A stretch of DNA of 64,000 nt from Candidatus Saccharimonadota bacterium (GTDB taxonomy: Bacteria > Patescibacteriota > Saccharimonadia > Saccharimonadales > Saccharimonadaceae): the NCBI GenBank assembly GCA_017536895.1, contig JAFWCN010000005.1, positions 85,003-149,002 on the forward strand. The letters are read 5' to 3'. The notes under the pieces were generated by a model. The model saw only the letters and a program-made list of their open reading frames with translations. It was not told the origin of the DNA and searched no databases. Shown here piece after piece: positions 1 to 7,330 of this stretch (position 1 is the first letter of the stretch; each line of letters starts with the position of its first letter). The position numbers were made by a program, and so were the translations under genes.

Positions 1-303
1 TGACGGATCAGATGAAAGTGCAATCAAAACATTTTTAGAATCTCGTATTTTACCAGCTACTTCCGTATAAATATCCTTTGGACCTTCTGCGGTGGCTGTT
101 TCAGGCATATCCGGCGTTGATAAAGGATCAACTACAACCGAGCTACTCGGTGTCGTAGCCGTTGCTGGCGTAACGTCAACCTCAGTCGTAGCATTATCTA
201 CCGGTGCAGCATTCGCCTCCGGCATCGTCGCAGAATCTGCCCCAGTAACTGTAGGATCTACCGGTGGCATACTTGGTGTAACAGCTGTATTATCTTCTGG
301 CAT
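1..303 (-). CDS. N-terminal part of an unidentified protein, cut by window edge
   Basis: The minus strand is open from an ATG at 303 to the window edge, giving 101 residues. Residues 1 to about 75 are rich in Pro, Thr, Ala, Val and acidic residues, like a disordered tail. A more ordered stretch follows (KDIYTEVAGKIRDSKNVLIA, then LSSDPS). The end resembles the start of DHH-type phosphoesterase-like proteins, but too little is visible to be sure. A purine-rich Shine-Dalgarno (AGAAGGA) lies just upstream. It is divergent from rpsT. The plus-strand reading of the same DNA is low-complexity and was judged a shadow. Confidence 0.65.
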   Translation of the reverse strand, partial: MPEDNTAVTPSMPPVDPTVTGADSATMPEANAAPVDNATTEVDVTPATATTPSSSVVVDPLSTPDMPETATAEGPKDIYTEVAGKIRDSKNVLIALSSDPS

Positions 304-381
304 ATTATTCCTTCTTCTACTATATTAGCACGAGCATTTCAAAACCGCAAGAGTTTATCCAAAGTTTATCTCAGAGCCCCC

Positions 382-410
382 TTTACTTTTTTATTAAAAT
401 GGGGTATAAT
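382..410 (+). promoter_or_regulatory. Promoter of rpsT
   Basis: TTTACT at 382-387 and TATAAT at 405-410 are separated by 17 bp, the classic sigma-70 spacing. The start codon lies 38 bp downstream, so rpsT has a short leader, unlike many genes in this window. Confidence 0.75.
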
Positions 411-448
411 GATTAAAACTTATTAATTTTTAACTGTATAGGAAAAAA

Positions 449-808
449 ATGCCGATTATTAAATCCGCCAAAAAGGCTGCTCGTCAAGCTGTTAAGCGCA
501 CCGAGCACAACGAACAAATCAAGAAAGATATCAAGGCCGCTTTGAAGGCTTTCAAAAAGAACCCTTCTGCCAAAACCTTAAGCAAAGCTCAGTCTGAATA
601 CGACAAAGCCGTCAAGAAAGATTTACTCAAGAAAAACACCGCCGCTCGTCGTAAAGCCAAGCTTCATGAAATCGCCAAAGCTGCCGGTGTTAAATTAGAA
701 AAATCCGCCAAGAAACCAGCCACCAAGAAATCAGCCGCTAAGAAATCTACAGCGAAGAAACCCGCAGCAAAAAGCTCTCAACCAAAAGCCAAGGCGAATA
801 AGAAGTAG
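449..808 (+). CDS. rpsT: 30S ribosomal protein S20 with Lys/Ala-rich tail
   Basis: This 119-residue basic protein begins MPIIKSAKKAARQAVKR, the typical S20 start. The conserved helical core with KNTAARRKAKL runs to about residue 88. S20 binds 16S rRNA early in small-subunit assembly. The last 30 residues are a low-complexity KK-A/S-P tail, so the protein is about 30 residues longer than usual. The DNA for this tail also encodes the C-terminus of HolA on the other strand, a 62-nt convergent overlap. The promoter is at 382-410. Identification is strong; the role of the tail is unknown. Confidence 0.95.
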   Translation: MPIIKSAKKAARQAVKRTEHNEQIKKDIKAALKAFKKNPSAKTLSKAQSEYDKAVKKDLLKKNTAARRKAKLHEIAKAAGVKLEKSAKKPATKKSAAKKSTAKKPAAKSSQPKAKANKK

Positions 809-1352
809 ACTTTAATTCAAGATCAAGTTTAGAGAGTTCTTTCAAGACTCTCTTTTCTTTTGCCACTGGATTTCTCGCATAATCTTTCAACGCTTGCGAA
901 ATTAATAATCCACAAAATCGAATTGGGTCTTCATCCTGTTTTATCTTATCTAACATTTCCGCTGCTCTTTGTCCGTCTCGTTTTGCCATTCTGTAAATAT
1001 CAAACACCAATCCATAGTTTTGATGTGCAGCTATTTTAAACTCACGAATCTCGATTTTGTCTTTCAAATCTTTATACGCTGCAGAACGCTTATCAAGCTT
1101 CAATTCTAGGATAATCACCGTATGTGGTGTTTCGATATAATTTGATATTTTTTCAAACACCGCTTTATTAGCCGATAAATCCCTAATCAAAATTCGTCGT
1201 TTTTCCTCGAATAACGAAGCTCCTTGAAAAATACTTGGAAGATCAGATTCCACCAAATCTATTCCTTCAATTACTTCGTAATCAGCTCCAAGTTCTCGTT
1301 CAATCTCGCGCCCCGCCCTCACCCGATCTTCACCGGTAAAAATCTTTATCAT
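747..1352 (-). CDS. holA: DNA polymerase III delta subunit-like protein (clamp loader)
   Basis: It resembles the N-terminal AAA-like part of HolA, beginning MIKIFTGEDRVRAGREIE, with later blocks LFEEKRRILIRDL and HTVIILELKLDKRSAAYKDL. HolA opens the beta clamp within the clamp loader. At 201 residues it is much shorter than the usual 330-340. I chose ATG 1352 because it overlaps the mutM stop as ATGA, implying coupled translation; a GTG at 1361 is the alternative. The 3' end overlaps rpsT by 62 nt. HolA-like assignment is likely, but full delta function in such a short protein is uncertain. Confidence 0.7.
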   Translation of the reverse strand: MIKIFTGEDRVRAGREIERELGADYEVIEGIDLVESDLPSIFQGASLFEEKRRILIRDLSANKAVFEKISNYIETPHTVIILELKLDKRSAAYKDLKDKIEIREFKIAAHQNYGLVFDIYRMAKRDGQRAAEMLDKIKQDEDPIRFCGLLISQALKDYARNPVAKEKRVLKELSKLDLELKSTSYSPWLLVESFLLRVSSL

Positions 1353-2185
1353 TTTTGGCACCTCTCACAAACATGCGTTCCTCGTCCTGCCACACGTATT
1401 TTTGAAATCTTATTTCCGCATTTTGCGCATGGCTGACCTTCTCTATGAAAAACTTGCGCAAACAATTCCAAATAATCCCCCTTTGTCCCATCCGCTTTTA
1501 CATAAGTTGCCATCGTCGAGCCTCCCGACTCAATTGATTTATTCATCACCTCGCGCGCCGCTTTCAACAATTGCTCTGTTTCCTTTAAACTCACTTCGCC
1601 ACATTTTCTTTCCGGATGTATTCCTGACGCAAACAACGCTTCATCCGCATAAATATTCCCCAGTCCACATACCACTTTCTGATCAAGTATCGTTGCCTTA
1701 ATGCAAGAATTCTTGTGTCGTTGCAGTTTTTCGTATAGTTCCTCTGTTTTCATCGCCCATGGTTCTTTTGCTAGCCCTCGGATAAAACTATCTTTCTCCA
1801 CCTCCGCAGTCGAAAGCACCTTAATAAATCCAAATTTCCTCTGATCATTAAAAAACAATGTTCCATCTTCAAATTCCAAAACTACCCTTGTCTGTTTATT
1901 GGGCAGTTTAGAAACAAAATTTTCACTTGGATGCCCCCCAGCGTATCGTTCTTTCCCATCATGTATTAATTGTCCCGTCATCCTCAAATGAATCATCAGC
2001 GATTTATTACAGTCTAAATCAATTACCAAAGCCTTTCCAAATCTTCTAATTCCTGATACCACGCCTTTTACTGGCTCACCAATAAACGATTTTTCACACA
2101 AAATCTCAGTACTCACCAACTTCTTCTTCACAATAAACTTCAAAAGCCCCCTTTTAATTGTCTCAACCTCAGGTAGTTCAGGCAC
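1349..2185 (-). CDS. mutM: Formamidopyrimidine-DNA glycosylase
   Basis: The protein starts with the diagnostic PELPEVET, whose N-terminal Pro and Glu form the Schiff-base active site for removing oxidised purines such as 8-oxoguanine. A C-terminal zinc finger is intact: CAKC, then CERC in the last 26 residues. The 278-residue length is normal. The start codon is GTG and overlaps the end of the upstream gene by 8 nt. Its own stop overlaps the holA start, so 2822 to 747 looks like one operon (phospholipase-like, mutM, holA). Confidence 0.95.
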   Translation of the reverse strand: MPELPEVETIKRGLLKFIVKKKLVSTEILCEKSFIGEPVKGVVSGIRRFGKALVIDLDCNKSLMIHLRMTGQLIHDGKERYAGGHPSENFVSKLPNKQTRVVLEFEDGTLFFNDQRKFGFIKVLSTAEVEKDSFIRGLAKEPWAMKTEELYEKLQRHKNSCIKATILDQKVVCGLGNIYADEALFASGIHPERKCGEVSLKETEQLLKAAREVMNKSIESGGSTMATYVKADGTKGDYLELFAQVFHREGQPCAKCGNKISKIRVAGRGTHVCERCQK

Positions 2186-2822
2186 TCTTCCCCCTTTTCA
2201 ACACGTAATCGTTCATAAAACTATCAATCATATCCTCCATCAACTCATCTAATCGCCGTTTTGTATAAAACAAATATTTCGAGCCCTTCAAATTGTTATT
2301 TAAATCATCCGCTACCAGGATTCGCTCCACGTCTTCAATATCTTCTGCCGTCAAATCCACTGCTGGCACCTGATTTGAGCGCCTAGCAAGTTGCCGCATT
2401 TCCTCTTTTTTTACCCCTAAACTATGGTGAAAATTCATATCATATAGCCAAAAATCATGATGTTTTATTTCTCTTTTTTCATCACGATTTAATCCTTCCC
2501 CAAGTTTATGTCTCTTTATTGTTCGATAAAAATCATAATTAAAAAACCCATCCGTATATAAATGGAACAAATATCCCAAAAATATCGGGTCACGTTCCAA
2601 AATTTTATCTCTGTTCTCCGCATAAAAATTCAGCGATGATTTCTGGTTATAAGCATAATGCGTTTCTTCATGTTGTTTCCGTTTAAGCACTTTATTAATA
2701 TAACCATTGTTGATATCCGGCAAAATACAACCTAGCAAAAACTCCTTGCGTTTTAGCCCAGTATATTTTATTTTTTTACAAACGCGCTCTCCCGCTTCTA
2801 GATGAATATTCCAACCTGGCAT
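2178..2822 (-). CDS. Zinc-dependent phospholipase C-like protein
   Basis: The 214-residue protein resembles the zinc-dependent phospholipase C/S1-P1 fold seen in many Firmicute hypothetical proteins. Metal-type residues occur in NIHLEAGERV, GCILPDI, KQHEETHYAYN and GYLFHLYTDGFF, near the N-terminus as expected. No signal peptide is seen, so it may act in the cytoplasm. I chose ATG 2822 rather than an upstream start because TATAAT (2830-2835, minus strand) ends 7 nt before it, predicting a leaderless mRNA. The substrate is unknown. Confidence 0.6.
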   Translation of the reverse strand: MPGWNIHLEAGERVCKKIKYTGLKRKEFLLGCILPDINNGYINKVLKRKQHEETHYAYNQKSSLNFYAENRDKILERDPIFLGYLFHLYTDGFFNYDFYRTIKRHKLGEGLNRDEKREIKHHDFWLYDMNFHHSLGVKKEEMRQLARRSNQVPAVDLTAEDIEDVERILVADDLNNNLKGSKYLFYTKRRLDELMEDMIDSFMNDYVLKRGKSA

Positions 2823-2870
2823 TTGTTTTATTATACCATATCTGTTAATTCCGTCAAACTGTGGAAAACA

Positions 2871-2919
2871 CCCCACATTTAGCGTCAAAAAAGTCCTTGA
2901 CACCCCCACATATAGCGTC
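2871..2919 (+). promoter_or_regulatory. Two NrdR-like boxes and promoter of the NRDD-type gene
   Basis: The 16-mer CCCCACATTTAGCGTC at 2871-2886 recurs with one change at 2904-2919. The copies are 33 bp apart, about three helical turns, the arrangement of paired NrdR boxes. They bracket a strong promoter, TTGACA 2897-2902 and TATAAT 2920-2925 with 17-bp spacing. Box 2 lies between -35 and -10, so binding should repress. The match to the NrdR consensus is partial, so the regulator is inferred from spacing and the gene it controls. Confidence 0.55.
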
Positions 2920-2967
2920 TATAATAGACAGCAGGTAATGCTTATAAACATAAAGAAAGGTTAAATC

Positions 2968-3408
2968 ATGAAAAAAATCATTTATCGCAACCCCCAAGAA
3001 GTCGAGAATTTCGACTTAAAAAGGTTCGAAAAATCCATCTCGCGTTATGCTAAAGTGTCCGAAAAGGAAGTCAAAGAAGCTCTTAAGGAATTCGACCAAT
3101 ACGAAACTATGCATGTTTCCTGCTTAGTTGAAGTAGCTATGAAATTAATTGCTGACAAATCTGGCGAAGAAGCCGCCAAGGAATACTTCAAAGAACACGA
3201 AATGTGGTTCGACGAAGGCAAATTCGAACGCCTCCGCCGTATCACCGGCTATCTAGTAGGCACCCTGGATCGTTGGAATGATGCCAAGAAAGCCGAGGAG
3301 CATGCCCGCGTCAAACATTCTGTCAATTCTGCCATAAACGATGCCGAGCGTCTTGCTGCTCTTGAAACTCAAGCCATGCAACACAATATTGCTTACGCAA
3401 CCAACTAA
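2968..3408 (+). CDS. Small NrdD C-terminal-like protein (possible stand-alone glycyl-radical domain)
   Basis: Residues 89-117 (RRITGYLVGTLDRWNDAKK, then RVKHS) match the C-terminal end of anaerobic ribonucleotide reductase NrdD. There an R-x-x-GY motif carries the glycyl radical and the chain ends in K-RVKH. The protein has only 146 residues and lacks the reductase barrel. Residues 1-70 are helical and could be a degenerate ATP-cone. Two NrdR-like boxes lie upstream and a Shine-Dalgarno (AAAGG) precedes the ATG. By analogy with GrcA/YfiD it could be a detachable radical domain, but this is inference. A rho-independent terminator follows directly. Confidence 0.55.
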   Translation: MKKIIYRNPQEVENFDLKRFEKSISRYAKVSEKEVKEALKEFDQYETMHVSCLVEVAMKLIADKSGEEAAKEYFKEHEMWFDEGKFERLRRITGYLVGTLDRWNDAKKAEEHARVKHSVNSAINDAERLAALETQAMQHNIAYATN

Positions 3409-3409
3409 T

Positions 3410-3443
3410 AATCAAAACCGGCTCTAAAGCCGGTTTTTTGATT
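3410..3443. terminator. Bidirectional rho-independent terminator
   Basis: AATCAAAACCGGCT and AGCCGGTTTTTTGATT form a stem with a 4-nt loop. T-rich arms on both strands let it serve the upstream small gene and the convergent polA. Confidence 0.85.
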
Positions 3444-3448
3444 ATTGT

Positions 3449-5920
3449 TTATAGACATCCCCAGTTTTGCCCCGTAGTCACCTCCACCGCGAGCTTAATA
3501 TTGAGCTCCGGCGCCACCGCTTCCATTTCCTGTTTCAATATTTTTTTCACTTCTTCAACTTTGTTTACATCACATTCTACAATCAACGAATCATGTACCT
3601 GCATAATCAAATCCGCACCCTCTGGTAATTTCTCGTCCACCCGAATCATCGCTCGTTTCATCAAATCCGCTTCCGTTCCCTGAATCGGCATATTTTCTGC
3701 TGCCCGAATCGCGGCTTGGCGAATCACAAAATTAGCAGATTTTACATCGGGAGTCGGACGTCGCCGCCCATAAAACGTCTCCACATAACCCTGTTCGTTC
3801 GCCTGTTTCAAAATTCTTTCGAGTAACCTCTTTACTGGCGCTCTCAATTTGAAATAATTATCAATAAATTCTTTCGCCTCATAAAATGGCATCTTCGCCG
3901 CATCCGCGAGCCCTCTCACGCTCATCCCATACAAAACCCCAAAATTAATTACTTTTGCCGCTCGTCGTTGAGCCTTAGTCACTTCATTAATGGGCACATT
4001 AAATGCTTCCGAAGCAGTCTTAGTGTGAATATCTACATCATTATTAAAATCATCAATTAGCTCCTTATCATTAGCAAGAATCGCCGCAAGTCGTAGTTCA
4101 AACTGTGAATAATCTGCTGACACCAATACCTTGCTTTCCGGCGCCACAAATCCTTCCCGAATTTTCTTACCAGCATCAGTCCTAACCGGAATATTTTGCA
4201 AATTCGGATCTTTTGAAGAAAGCCGCCCCGTCGCCGTCACATTTTGCGTAAAAGTCGTATGGACCCGCCCCTCGTCATCCGCCAAAGTTGGCATCGGAAT
4301 AATATAAGTCGAAAGCAATTTCGAAGCCTCACGATATTCCATAATCTTATCAATAATTGGATGGAGTGGTTGCAACTTTTCTAGTTCCTTCACACCTGTC
4401 GAGTATCCTCTCGTTGTCTTCTTAATTCCCTTCGTCGGTAGTTTCAAAACTTCAAATAGTACTTCCGACAGTTGTATCGGCGAATTCACGTTAAAATCCC
4501 GCCCTGCAAGTTCACAGATTTCTTTTTCTAGCCCCCGAACTTCCTCCGCATATTCTTTCTCTAACTTCTTAAAATAATCTCGGTCGATCAACATCCCTTT
4601 CTTTTCCATCTTGTAAAGAATTGGAATTAAAGGCAAATCAAAATCCTTGTAAACTTTATAAAGCTTCGGATTTTTCTCAAATTCCGTTCTTTGTCTCTGA
4701 TATTCTTCTTCAGGTACTACAAGCTTTGGTTCTTCGCGAGATAATGGATTAAGCAAAAACCTCGCCTGACCAAGATCCCAATATTCTTTCCCGTTTAATA
4801 TCTCCGAAGCAACCTCCTCATCCTTATGCATCAACCCTTTAACATCCCAATCGATAACTAAATCAGACGAATTTGAATCTGGAAACACTTGATTCGAGAC
4901 CGTCCGCGACCAACGGGGAGCGGATTGAGCGACTGAGCCCCGTAACGACGGGCGCGAAGGAGCGTGTCGAGAATTAAGTGTTTCAGATTCAAATTCATCA
5001 GAACTACCTTTTCGAGCGTGTCGAGAATTAAGTGTTTCAGATCCAAATTCGCTAGAATTAATTTTACGAATGAGAGAATTAAACTCTAATTTCTTGAGTC
5101 CATCAACAATCTTTTCCTTGTCAAATACAAAATCTTTCAAATCATCAAGTTTTACCGGTGCGTCAAACATAATTTTCGCGAGCTCTCGCGACATATATGC
5201 CGATTCACGCCCCGCTTCCAACTTCGAATGCGTTGAACCAGTAATCTTATCCAGATTTTCATAAACCCCATCCAGACTCCCATATTCATTCAAAAGCTTC
5301 GCCGCAGTTTTTTCGCCAATCCCAGCCACTCCCGGAATATTATCCGACGAATCGCCCTTCAACGCTTTAAGGTCAAGAAACTGTGATTTCAAAATCCCAT
5401 ATTTTGCTTCTACTTCTTTTACGTCAATCTTTTCAATGTTCGAAAACCCCTTCAAAATCCGCCACATATGTGTATTCGAATCCACAATCTGCAACATGTC
5501 AAGATCTGACGAGATAATATACGTATCCCAATCGCCCGCCTCGTCCGCCTGCAAACTCAAAGTGCCAATAATATCATCCGCTTCATAGTCATCAATTTCC
5601 ACAAAGTTCCATCCAAGATTCAGTATCAATTCACGAAGCAACGGAATCTGCGCATAAAAATCCTCCCCTGGTTTTACCCGTCCCGCTTTGTAATCCTTAA
5701 AAATCGCTCTTCTTTTCGATGTCGAACTCTTCGAATCCCAAGCTACTACCACCTTCGTCGGGTCTATTTTCCTTACAATTTCCATCGCAATTGCGGCAAA
5801 TCCGTACACTCCACCCGTCGGCGTTCCATCCGTCAGCGACAAAGCTCCCATCGCATAATACCCCCTATAAAACACCGACTTCCCATCTATCAGCACTAAT
5901 CTTTTCGTGCTAGAACTCAA
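3449..5920 (-). CDS. polA: DNA polymerase I with in-frame repeat-derived linker
   Basis: Residues 1-290 are the 5'-3' exonuclease (LVLIDGKSVFYRGYYAMG, then an SSDLDMLQI region). The polymerase part has motif A (SADYSQFELRLAA), motif B (RRAAKVINFGVLYG) and motif C (MQVHDSLIVEC). The region between is too short and lacks clear 3'-5' exonuclease motifs, so proofreading is probably absent. Residues about 290-348 are unusual: two SETLNSRHA repeats followed by an Arg/Ser-rich stretch encoded by a palindromic repeat element. The start is TTG overlapping the stop of the upstream CoaE-like gene, implying coupling. Total length is 823 residues. Confidence 0.95.
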   Translation of the reverse strand: MSSSTKRLVLIDGKSVFYRGYYAMGALSLTDGTPTGGVYGFAAIAMEIVRKIDPTKVVVAWDSKSSTSKRRAIFKDYKAGRVKPGEDFYAQIPLLRELILNLGWNFVEIDDYEADDIIGTLSLQADEAGDWDTYIISSDLDMLQIVDSNTHMWRILKGFSNIEKIDVKEVEAKYGILKSQFLDLKALKGDSSDNIPGVAGIGEKTAAKLLNEYGSLDGVYENLDKITGSTHSKLEAGRESAYMSRELAKIMFDAPVKLDDLKDFVFDKEKIVDGLKKLEFNSLIRKINSSEFGSETLNSRHARKGSSDEFESETLNSRHAPSRPSLRGSVAQSAPRWSRTVSNQVFPDSNSSDLVIDWDVKGLMHKDEEVASEILNGKEYWDLGQARFLLNPLSREEPKLVVPEEEYQRQRTEFEKNPKLYKVYKDFDLPLIPILYKMEKKGMLIDRDYFKKLEKEYAEEVRGLEKEICELAGRDFNVNSPIQLSEVLFEVLKLPTKGIKKTTRGYSTGVKELEKLQPLHPIIDKIMEYREASKLLSTYIIPMPTLADDEGRVHTTFTQNVTATGRLSSKDPNLQNIPVRTDAGKKIREGFVAPESKVLVSADYSQFELRLAAILANDKELIDDFNNDVDIHTKTASEAFNVPINEVTKAQRRAAKVINFGVLYGMSVRGLADAAKMPFYEAKEFIDNYFKLRAPVKRLLERILKQANEQGYVETFYGRRRPTPDVKSANFVIRQAAIRAAENMPIQGTEADLMKRAMIRVDEKLPEGADLIMQVHDSLIVECDVNKVEEVKKILKQEMEAVAPELNIKLAVEVTTGQNWGCL
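4875..4990. repeat. Palindromic element inside polA (family A, copy 1)
   Basis: Arms at about 4875-4900 and 4967-4990 are imperfect inverted repeats; both contain AAACACTT and ATTC. They enclose a GC-rich core. The core contains CGGGGCTC and CCCGTCGT on the minus strand, an 18-nt near match to the core of the elements at 52213 and 53420. The element is in frame and encodes polA residues of about 311-348, between two enzymatic domains. Confidence 0.6.
4961..5050. repeat. Tandem 36-bp direct repeat in polA
   Basis: A 36-bp unit at 4961-4996 recurs at 5015-5050 with one mismatch. The period is 54 bp, exactly 18 codons, so the reading frame is kept and SETLNSRHA appears twice. The first unit overlaps the right arm of the palindromic element, suggesting that the arm was duplicated after insertion. 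Confidence 0.8.
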
Positions 5921-6483
5921 AACTCAATCTCCTTTAATACTTTATCCACGTCTTCACAAAGTTCTTCAACCGAACCATTATTTAGTACATAGTAATCTGC
6001 CGCCACAATCGGCCCACCTTTTTCTAAATTCTCGATTTCTGAACGGTCACGCTCTCTAATTGCCGCTGCATCGAACGCTCGTCCTGGCCGTTTTGCCACC
6101 CGCTCATATCGCAATTTCTTATCTACTACCACCGCTAAAAAAGTAATCATCCTTGGAAATTCATGCTTCAAAGTCTTATATTCCGTCCATGAATACACGC
6201 CGTCTAAAATAATTCGTTTCTGCCCCGCATTAATCAAATCCTTCGTTTCTTCAATTACTTGTCGTACCACCCAATCCTTCCCTTCTGTCTCGCGAATCAT
6301 CTCTCGAAACTCTTTCTCGCTTTCACCGTCTTCCGTTCGCTCAATTCCGCGTTTTTCCATCTCTTTATAAATCATCCCCCCAAAATAAACTTTCGGGTAG
6401 CCTTTTTCTGTCAAATGGTCTACAATTACCGATTTTCCAGAACCACTCATCCCCACGACCGCTAGTATTTTCGTATTATCCAT
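5917..6483 (-). CDS. Dephospho-CoA kinase-like P-loop kinase
   Basis: The 188-residue protein has a P-loop near its start (VVGMSGSGKSVIVDHL), then a LILDGVYSW-like strand and an arginine-rich lid (KRPGRAFDAAAIRERDRSE). This order fits dephospho-CoA kinase or a related nucleoside kinase. CoaE would phosphorylate dephospho-CoA, but the pathway is not visible here. I chose ATG 6483 because TATAAT (minus, 6490-6495) ends exactly 6 nt before it. The stop overlaps the polA TTG start. Substrate is not certain. Confidence 0.6.
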   Translation of the reverse strand: MDNTKILAVVGMSGSGKSVIVDHLTEKGYPKVYFGGMIYKEMEKRGIERTEDGESEKEFREMIRETEGKDWVVRQVIEETKDLINAGQKRIILDGVYSWTEYKTLKHEFPRMITFLAVVVDKKLRYERVAKRPGRAFDAAAIRERDRSEIENLEKGGPIVAADYYVLNNGSVEELCEDVDKVLKEIEF

Positions 6484-6499
6484 GCTAAAATTATAGCAC
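6484..6499. promoter_or_regulatory. Overlapping divergent promoters in a 16-bp gap
   Basis: Only 16 bp separate two divergent start codons. The minus-strand TATAAT (6490-6495) ends 6 nt from ATG 6483. A plus-strand TAAAAT (6486-6491) ends 8 nt from ATG 6500. The two -10 boxes overlap, so both transcripts would be leaderless and initiation at one should exclude the other. Confidence 0.55.
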
Positions 6500-7312
6500 A
6501 TGAGTAATTATTTTACGACCAAGGACCCGCTAGATAAGATTATTGCTAGCACCCTTCCTGACGAGAAAATTCTCGAGACTAAACACATCCTTACTGGTTG
6601 GACTAATATTGTCATAGAAGTCACCACAAACAAAGGCGCCTATTTTTTCCGTTTCCCTCGCAACCCTTTTTGGTCCAAAATGATCGTCAAAGATGCTACC
6701 GTTTGTAACTTTGTCGACGGCAAGACTAGCTACTATACCCCCCAAATGAAGTTGCACTATGACAGCAAAAACCGCCCTTTCTCCGTCCATCAAAAAATCG
6801 AAGGCTATACCCTGGGCGATAGAATCTATCACTTATCCCACACCGCTCTTACCGGCGCTGCCTATGATATCGCCAAATTCATCAAAGAGCTCTCGAATAT
6901 CGACCTAAAAAACGCTCCTAGCGCAGTCAAATACCCTCTCTCCGATTTTCTCCATGAACTAGATTATGAGCATTACGACAAACATATCGACGCCGACCAC
7001 AATTACATCAAAAAAACCGAGCAACATAAACTCGTTCACGGCGATCTTAATCTTGGCAATATCCTACTCGATGAGAACGACAAAGTCATTGGTTTCATTG
7101 ATTTTTGTTTTGCTGGCACTGGCAATCCCAATATGGATGTAGCCCGTATGGTTTCCCGCCCCGCTCCCAAAGAATTCGAACAAGCCTTTCTCGAACACTT
7201 TAGCGACAACCAAGAAATAGAACGCATGAAACTCGCCTGGCAACATATCGACAACGGCTATGCTGACCACATTCGCACTAACTTTCCCGAAATCAATCTC
7301 AATCAATTATAA
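6500..7312 (+). CDS. Aminoglycoside phosphotransferase-fold kinase
   Basis: This 270-residue protein has the APH/choline-kinase signature: the catalytic loop HGDLNLGNILLD and the metal-binding IDFCFAG, followed by NPNMDVARMV. The N-lobe contains the expected beta-strands and an FRFP segment. Proteins of this fold phosphorylate small alcohols, amino sugars or other kinase substrates; the substrate cannot be read from sequence and drug resistance should not be assumed. It is divergent from the CoaE-like gene, and the aldolase fusion follows from its own promoter 6 bp downstream of its stop. Confidence 0.7.
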   Translation: MSNYFTTKDPLDKIIASTLPDEKILETKHILTGWTNIVIEVTTNKGAYFFRFPRNPFWSKMIVKDATVCNFVDGKTSYYTPQMKLHYDSKNRPFSVHQKIEGYTLGDRIYHLSHTALTGAAYDIAKFIKELSNIDLKNAPSAVKYPLSDFLHELDYEHYDKHIDADHNYIKKTEQHKLVHGDLNLGNILLDENDKVIGFIDFCFAGTGNPNMDVARMVSRPAPKEFEQAFLEHFSDNQEIERMKLAWQHIDNGYADHIRTNFPEINLNQL

Positions 7313-7330
7313 TTATGCTATAATGTGAAT

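Noticed and set aside
92..328. Plus-strand ORF rich in Val, Ser, Thr and Gly
   Set aside because: It is antisense to the better-supported minus-strand gene and its repetitive composition mirrors that gene's disordered tail.
4961..5050. Direct repeats in polA as a possible CRISPR remnant
   Set aside because: Only two units exist, the period is a whole number of codons, the frame is open and no cas genes are present.
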